In this document: positions 58,600-63,430 of the stretch, in pieces | How the letters are laid out: every line of letters begins with the position of its first letter | Numbering within the stretch: the stretch's first letter is position 1 | NCBI GenBank assembly: GCA_002494135.1 | Contig: DLBG01000023.1 | Span: 1 to 63,430, forward strand | Length of the DNA stretch: 63,430 nt | Source of the DNA: Lachnospiraceae bacterium UBA7027 | GTDB lineage: Bacteria; Bacillota; Clostridia; Lachnospirales; Lachnospiraceae | Direction of reading: 5' to 3' | The notes under the pieces: model-generated | What the model saw: the letters and a program-made list of their open reading frames with translations, nothing else | What the model was told of the DNA's origin: nothing | The model's database searches: none | Position numbers and translations under genes: made by a program

Positions 58600-60344
58600 A
58601 CAAGATTTTAAAGAAACTGAATATCCTTTTGGATAAAAAACAGAAAATGCAGATGGCGGGACTGATTGTCTTAATGTTTATCGGTGCCTTAATGGAAGCA
58701 TTCTCCATAGCCGGTATCGTTCCCGTGGTATCCATTGTACTGACCCCGGATGCGGTGGAAAAGAATAAAATCGTCTCCGCAGTCTTTCACGCGCTTCCGT
58801 TTACGAATGAGAAGACCTTCGGCATTGTGATTATGCTGGGGTTAATCTGTGCATTTATAATAAAAAACGTCTACATTTACTGGGAATATAAACTTTTATA
58901 CCGCTTTATTTTTACGAACCAGTTCCGCACCTCCGAACGGATGATGAAAAATTATATCCGCAGGGATTATGAATTCTTTTTAGAGGCGGATACCGCGGTA
59001 ATCCAGCGTTCCATCACGTCGGACGTAAACAATATGTATGCGTTAATCCAGTCGCTTTTAACGCTGCTTTCCGAGGTGATTGTTTTCGCAAGTATTGCTG
59101 GGGCGCTGCTTATTTTGGAACCGATGATTACGGGGATTGTTGCGGCACTTTTGATTGTAACGCTCTTTATTATCAAAATTTTCATTAAGCCGATTATGAA
59201 AAAAGCCGGAAAGGAAAACCAGGATTTTTACAGCGGCCTTTTCAAGCATATTTCCGAGATGGTTATGGGAATCAAGGAAATAAAAGTTTCCGGCAGGGAA
59301 AAATACTTCGTGGATGAATATAATGTCTGCGGAATGGGATATGTAAGGGCCGTACAGAAATATACGCTTGTAAACAATGTTCCGCGACTCATCATAGAGG
59401 TGGTCTGCATCGCAGTGATCATCGGATATTTCCTCTTTCTGTTTTTAAAAGGCGGGGACAATTCCGGGACCTTAACGGTGATTTCCGCATTTGCTTTGGG
59501 CTTAAGCCGCCTCATGCCCTGCGCAAACCGGATCAATAACCAGTTAAACAACATTGCATATTTTGAGCCGTTTTTTATGGGTGTTACCGATAATCTTCAA
59601 AAGGAAATCGAAGATGAGAATACCGATATTTCCGCCTTCGAAATTCCGGCGGAAAAACTGCCCGTTACGAAAGAAATCTGCTTAAAGAATATCACGTTCC
59701 ACTATCCGACGATGCCGGACGTAAACATCTTCGAGCATGCGAATCTGACCATTCCCGTCGGAAGCAGCGTGGGAATCGTCGGAACCACCGGTGCGGGAAA
59801 GTCCACCATCGTGGACATTCTCCTCGGTCTTCTGAAAGTGGAAGAAGGAAACATCCTTGTGGACGGAGTCGATGTTTTAGAGAACGGAAACTACAGAAAG
59901 TGGCTTAAAAACGTGGGATATATTCCACAGACCATTTTTATGCTGGATGACACCATCCGAAGCAATGTTGCATTCGGAATTCCGAAAGAGGCCATTGACG
60001 AGAACCGTGTCTGGGAGGTTTTACGCGAAGCCCAGCTGGATGAATTCGTAAAAGGACTTCCGGAAGGCCTCGATACCAGAATCGGTGAAAGAGGTGTGCG
60101 AATATCCGGCGGTCAGAGACAGCGTATCGGAATCGCAAGAGCGTTGTACGAAGATCCCGAAGTGCTTGTCATGGATGAGGCTACGGCTGCTTTGGATAAC
60201 GATACCGAAAAGGCTATTGTGGATTCCATCAACCGCCTGCACGGAAGCAAGACCATGATTATCATTGCACACAGATTACAGACCATCGAGAAATGTGATT
60301 CGGTGTACAGGGTTGAAAACAGGACTATAACAAAGGAACGCTGA
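58596..60344 (+). CDS. ABC exporter, probable lipid-linked oligosaccharide flippase
   Basis: A 582-residue half-transporter: about six transmembrane segments (1-310) fused to an ATPase domain (about 355-582). Motifs are Walker A GTTGAGKST (about 396-404), Q-loop YIPQTIF, signature ISGGQRQRIGIARALY, Walker B EVLVMDEATAALD and the switch His in IIAHRLQ. It is in the MsbA/PglK class. Inside a polysaccharide operon that lacks a visible Wzx flippase, the likely role is PglK-like flipping of undecaprenyl-linked oligosaccharide. The substrate is inferred from context only. Confidence 0.9.
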   Translation: MNKILKKLNILLDKKQKMQMAGLIVLMFIGALMEAFSIAGIVPVVSIVLTPDAVEKNKIVSAVFHALPFTNEKTFGIVIMLGLICAFIIKNVYIYWEYKLLYRFIFTNQFRTSERMMKNYIRRDYEFFLEADTAVIQRSITSDVNNMYALIQSLLTLLSEVIVFASIAGALLILEPMITGIVAALLIVTLFIIKIFIKPIMKKAGKENQDFYSGLFKHISEMVMGIKEIKVSGREKYFVDEYNVCGMGYVRAVQKYTLVNNVPRLIIEVVCIAVIIGYFLFLFLKGGDNSGTLTVISAFALGLSRLMPCANRINNQLNNIAYFEPFFMGVTDNLQKEIEDENTDISAFEIPAEKLPVTKEICLKNITFHYPTMPDVNIFEHANLTIPVGSSVGIVGTTGAGKSTIVDILLGLLKVEEGNILVDGVDVLENGNYRKWLKNVGYIPQTIFMLDDTIRSNVAFGIPKEAIDENRVWEVLREAQLDEFVKGLPEGLDTRIGERGVRISGGQRQRIGIARALYEDPEVLVMDEATAALDNDTEKAIVDSINRLHGSKTMIIIAHRLQTIEKCDSVYRVENRTITKER

Positions 60345-60352
60345 AACAGGGA

Positions 60353-61384
60353 ATGAAACTCAGTATTATTGTACCGGTATATAATATGGCACACGACGGA
60401 ATCCTGGAATTCTGCCTGGACTCACTGTTGCACCAGACGATTTCGGATTACGAAATCATCGCGGTGGATGACAAATCCACAGATGATTCCCTGAAAATTC
60501 TTAGGGAGTACGAAGAAAAGAATCCCGGTGTAATCCGCGTCATTGCATCCGAAAACAACCGTCGCCAGGGAGGAGCAAAGAACCTGGGACTTCTTAAGGC
60601 GGTCGGTGAGTGGATCGGTTTCGTGGACAGTGATGACTGGGTGAGTCCGGACTACTATGAGATACTTTTAAACAGGGCCGAAGAAACCGGTGCCGATATC
60701 GTCGGCTGCAACTACAACTACACAAGCGAGCACTCGTTTATAAAAGGGAAACCGGGAAAGAACAATTCCAAAGAACAGTCGGGTGTTATGAATCGCGAAC
60801 GCTATGCAAGCCTGATTCTCGAACCGGGCAGTATGGTGACGAAAATATACAAAAGAGAGATTTTCGTTCGTGACGGTCTGTGGTTTCCTGAGTACATGTT
60901 TTACGAAGATAACTGTCTGGGGCCTCTTACCATGCTTGGCTGCAAACATTTTGAATATCTCGACGAGGACAATTATTACTATTACCAGCAGAGTTCTTCC
61001 ACCACGCATCATATTGACGTAAAAAAGTGCGAAGACAGAATGGATTCGATGATCATCTTTATAGAGGAATGCTGGAAAAGGGAATACCTGCAGGAGTTTC
61101 CGGAGGAAATCGAGTATCGCTTTACGGAACTGTTTTATATCAATACACTGTTTACTTACATGATCGGTGTTCCGTTTTTCAAAAAGAAACTGTCTTTTTT
61201 AAGACTCCTTCGTTCCGGAATCTTAAACTGCTTCCCGGATTACGAGAGTAATTCTTACTTTATGGAACGACAGAATGCAGAAGTAAAAAAACTGACGCAT
61301 ATGCACTGTAAATCACCGTTTTTGTTTTTCTGGTACTATGAAGCGCTTACCGCTTACCGGAAACTTTTCAGAAGAAAGGCTTAA
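60353..61384 (+). CDS. Glycosyltransferase family 2 protein
   Basis: A 343-residue GT-A enzyme: LSIIVPVYNMAHDGILEFCL, IIAVDDKSTDDSLKIL, NNRRQGGAKNLGLLKAVGEW and GFVDSDDWVSPDYYEIL (DSDD). The segment MFYEDNCLGPLTMLGCKHFE may hold the catalytic acid. The C-terminal end is helical with hydrophobic patches that may sit at the membrane. It is 8 bp after the flippase gene. The sugar is unknown. Confidence 0.9.
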   Translation: MKLSIIVPVYNMAHDGILEFCLDSLLHQTISDYEIIAVDDKSTDDSLKILREYEEKNPGVIRVIASENNRRQGGAKNLGLLKAVGEWIGFVDSDDWVSPDYYEILLNRAEETGADIVGCNYNYTSEHSFIKGKPGKNNSKEQSGVMNRERYASLILEPGSMVTKIYKREIFVRDGLWFPEYMFYEDNCLGPLTMLGCKHFEYLDEDNYYYYQQSSSTTHHIDVKKCEDRMDSMIIFIEECWKREYLQEFPEEIEYRFTELFYINTLFTYMIGVPFFKKKLSFLRLLRSGILNCFPDYESNSYFMERQNAEVKKLTHMHCKSPFLFFWYYEALTAYRKLFRRKA

Positions 61385-61386
61385 TC

Positions 61387-62313
61387 ATGGAAAAATGTTC
61401 AATTGTAGTGCCCTGCTATAACGAGGAAGAAGCACTGCCCCTCTTTTATGAGGCTGTACAGCAGGTAATCGGTGAGATGACTACGCTTGAATTTGAATAC
61501 ATTCTGGTGGATGACGGAAGCCGCGATCAGACGCTTTCCATTATGAAATCCCTTGCTCAAAAGGATCCCGCGGTACATTATCTGGCTCTTTCAAGGAACT
61601 TTGGAAAAGAAGCTGCCATGCTGGCGGGAATGGAGGAATCCACAGGGGATTATGTCGTAATTATGGATGCGGATTTGCAGGATCCGCCGGAACTGTTGCC
61701 GCAAATGTATCAGGCGGTGAAAGAAGAGGAATATGACTGTGCGGCTACCAGAAGAGTGGACCGGAAAGGGGAACCGATTATCCGCTCCTTCTTTGCCAGA
61801 AGATTTTACCGGCTTATGAACCGGATTGCAAAACTGAACATGATGGACGGAGCAAGAGATTACCGCTTTATGAAACGGGTAATGGTGGATGCCATTCTTT
61901 CCATGAAGGAATATCACCGCTTTTCCAAAGGAATTTTCGGCTGGGTAGGATTTCAGACCAAATGGATTGATTTTGAGAATCGTAAACGTGTGGCCGGAAG
62001 AACCAAGTGGTCCTTCTTTTCCCTGTTCCGTTATTCCATTGAAGGGATGGTCGCTTTCACAACGGCACCGCTTGAATGGGCATCTTTTGTCGGACTGTTC
62101 TTCTGCGTCCTGGCACTGATTGCCGTGGTGTTCCTCTTTGTCCGCGCATTGCTGTTCGGGGATCCTGTTATGGGCTGGCCGTCACTGGCATGTATGATTA
62201 CATTCTTTTCGGGGCTTCAGCTTTTTGTAAGCGGAATCATCGGTATGTATCTTGCCAAGGCATATAACGAGATTAAAGCCCGCCCTGTATACATTGTTCG
62301 CGAGAAGGGATAA
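61387..62313 (+). CDS. GtrB-like polyprenyl-phosphate glycosyltransferase
   Basis: A 308-residue DPM1/GtrB-type GT2 that loads a hexose from a UDP-sugar onto undecaprenyl phosphate. It has CSIVVPCYNEEEALPLFYEA, ILVDDGSRDQTL, LSRNFGKEAAMLAGM, IMDADLQDPPELLPQM and DYRFMKRVMVDAI. A GtrB-typical KRVAGRTKWSFF follows, and two C-terminal transmembrane helices (about 230-255 and 265-290). The next gene encodes a GtrII-like transferase that would use this donor. Together they form a GtrB/GtrII glucosylation pair; a GtrA flippase is not seen. Confidence 0.92.
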   Translation: MEKCSIVVPCYNEEEALPLFYEAVQQVIGEMTTLEFEYILVDDGSRDQTLSIMKSLAQKDPAVHYLALSRNFGKEAAMLAGMEESTGDYVVIMDADLQDPPELLPQMYQAVKEEEYDCAATRRVDRKGEPIIRSFFARRFYRLMNRIAKLNMMDGARDYRFMKRVMVDAILSMKEYHRFSKGIFGWVGFQTKWIDFENRKRVAGRTKWSFFSLFRYSIEGMVAFTTAPLEWASFVGLFFCVLALIAVVFLFVRALLFGDPVMGWPSLACMITFFSGLQLFVSGIIGMYLAKAYNEIKARPVYIVREKG

Positions 62314-62316
62314 GAG

Positions 62317-63430
62317 ATGAAGTTTGATTTCGAAAAACTGAAAAAAGAGAATATCGTTATCCCGTTTTTAACTACGATTGTAGTAGGATTGCTGACGCAT
62401 CTTCCGGTAATGGTAAATGACTTCCCGAATTCGGATGCCATGACGAATTTCTATTTTGATCAGAACATGGTAACCAGCGGAAGGTGGTTTCTTACCGTAG
62501 CCTGCGGCATCACATCCTACTTTGATTTAAAGTGGATTAATGCGGTTTTATCCGTTGTGTACCTGGCCGTGGCAGCCGTTCTTTTGGTTGCGATTTTTGA
62601 AGTAAAAGACAAGATTGCCATGGGACTGATTGGTGCATTGCTTGTTACTTTTCCCGCGGTTACCGCAACCTTTGCCTATATGTATACGGCAGACGGATAT
62701 TATATGGGATTTGCGCTTGCGGTCCTGGCCGTATTTCTGACGAAGCAATTCAAAAAGCCGGGCTGGATTTTCGGCGGGATTGCGCTTTCCTTCAGCCTTG
62801 GAATTTATCAGGCATATCTTGCGGCTACCATTCTTTTATGCCTGTTTGACATCATCCTCGCTTGCGCGAAGAACCGGGATATCAGAGAAACACTCACGCT
62901 CGGACTTCGGTATTTGGGAATGGGAGTTCTCGGCGGAATCTCCTATTACGTGATTCTGAAAATTTGCCTGCTTCTTCAGCACAAGCAGATGGATACTTAT
63001 CAGGGACTCGATCACATGGGAAAAATTTCCGTATCGGAGCTTCCGCAGCAGATCAGTGCCATCTATCATGACTTTGCGGCATTTGCGCTGAAAGGGAATA
63101 TTTTCTTTCAGAATTATTTCTCGCTGGCCGCGGCCGTGGTTCTCTGTGTGGTTGCAATTTGTGCCCTGATTGCAATCCTTGTCCGTTCGAAAGCATACAG
63201 GAAATGGAATCTGATTCTTCTGATTCTGGTATGTGCGGCACTGATCCCGCTCGGGACCAATATCGTACTGCTCATGTCATCGGATGCTTATTATCATCTG
63301 CTGATGCGTATGCAGTGGGCGCTGTTTCCTGTTATGGCAGTGGTTCTTGCACAGTGCGCGATAAAGAGTATGGAAGGTGACAGACCGGAAACCGTATCGG
63401 AAAGTGAAGAGAAAACTTCGGAGAGTAAAG
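62317..63430 (+). CDS. GtrII-like glucosyltransferase membrane protein (cut by window end)
   Basis: An open frame from ATG 62317 to the window end gives 371 residues with about nine transmembrane segments. It has VMVNDFPNSDAMTNFYFDQN, TFPAVTATFAYMYTADGY and SLGIYQAYLAATILL. These match the blocks of the protein at 42594-44147, so the two are paralogs. The start is 3 bp after gtrB. It should transfer the sugar loaded by GtrB to the surface polymer outside the membrane. The C-terminal part is missing here. Confidence 0.85.
   Translation, partial: MKFDFEKLKKENIVIPFLTTIVVGLLTHLPVMVNDFPNSDAMTNFYFDQNMVTSGRWFLTVACGITSYFDLKWINAVLSVVYLAVAAVLLVAIFEVKDKIAMGLIGALLVTFPAVTATFAYMYTADGYYMGFALAVLAVFLTKQFKKPGWIFGGIALSFSLGIYQAYLAATILLCLFDIILACAKNRDIRETLTLGLRYLGMGVLGGISYYVILKICLLLQHKQMDTYQGLDHMGKISVSELPQQISAIYHDFAAFALKGNIFFQNYFSLAAAVVLCVVAICALIAILVRSKAYRKWNLILLILVCAALIPLGTNIVLLMSSDAYYHLLMRMQWALFPVMAVVLAQCAIKSMEGDRPETVSESEEKTSESK

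Noticed and set aside
1..63430. CRISPR array, insertion sequence, prophage or integrase-bounded island
   Set aside because: I saw no regularly spaced repeats, transposase or integrase motifs, or target-site duplications. The window reads as continuous chromosomal operons.

Overview
This window looks like chromosomal core DNA of a low-to-mid GC Gram-positive anaerobe of the class Clostridia, most likely family Lachnospiraceae. The evidence is gene content and order only: ftsH-uvrC-hprK-ROK glucokinase-murB-rapZ-whiA-HPr-like, the ireB-ruvX-DUF1292-rnj-ylbF-mltG-like-trmR-U32 block, a type III glutamine synthetase, a QueT/preQ1 unit, and a class 1B pyrK-pyrD pair. Almost everything lies on the + strand in tightly packed operons with strong Shine-Dalgarno sites. 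No insertion sequence, prophage, CRISPR array or obvious foreign island was seen.

Layout. (1) 1-10.6 kb: the end of one tRNA, tRNA-Cys and a terminator, then ftsH, uvrC, a CPCC-motif protein, a lipoprotein, HPr kinase, glucokinase, murB, rapZ, whiA and a Crh-like HPr that has Glu in place of the phospho-accepting His. (2) 10.6-18.8 kb: a lipid-kinase-like protein, a membrane-anchored coiled-coil protein paired with a LysM/G5/M23 peptidase, murA, metK and a polytopic GT-C-like protein. (3) 18.8-26.3 kb: the ireB-ruvX block, RNase J, a catalytic-domain-less MltG-like protein, the tRNA wobble-uridine genes trmR and trhP, and glnN. (4) 26.3-32.7 kb: a nucleotidyltransferase, a 1358-residue protein of unknown function behind its own promoter with a tandem 8-bp repeat, and, on the - strand, queT under a preQ1-I riboswitch and a lone type IV pilin-like gene. 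(5) 32.8-40.3 kb: ddl-murF-pyrC-pyrK-pyrD-ispE and two small uncharacterised genes. (6) 40.3-63.4 kb: a surface-glycan region. It contains a nucleotidyltransferase, a PseC-like aminotransferase, a GtrII-like transferase, rmlD, a TPR/FHA/GH25/DUF212 group and a second GT-C protein. A polyprenyl-phosphate sugar transferase operon follows: Wzz-like protein, six glycosyltransferases plus GtrB, EpsG-like polymerase and ABC flippase. A second GtrII-like gene is cut by the window end.

How the genes fit together. Peptidoglycan precursor synthesis (murB, murA, ddl, murF), wall hydrolases (M23, GH25), PTS-linked carbon control (HprK and Crh-like HPr), RapZ/WhiA, and a complete-looking lipid-linked polysaccharide assembly line dominate. 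IreB and an FHA protein suggest Ser/Thr-kinase signalling to the cell wall, although no kinase is in view. The least explained elements are the 1358-aa protein with its repeat-bearing promoter, the Wzz-like protein whose C-terminal domain resembles a P-loop-less BY-kinase, the His-less HPr, and a RapZ whose P-loop ends in Lys-Leu rather than Lys-Ser/Thr.
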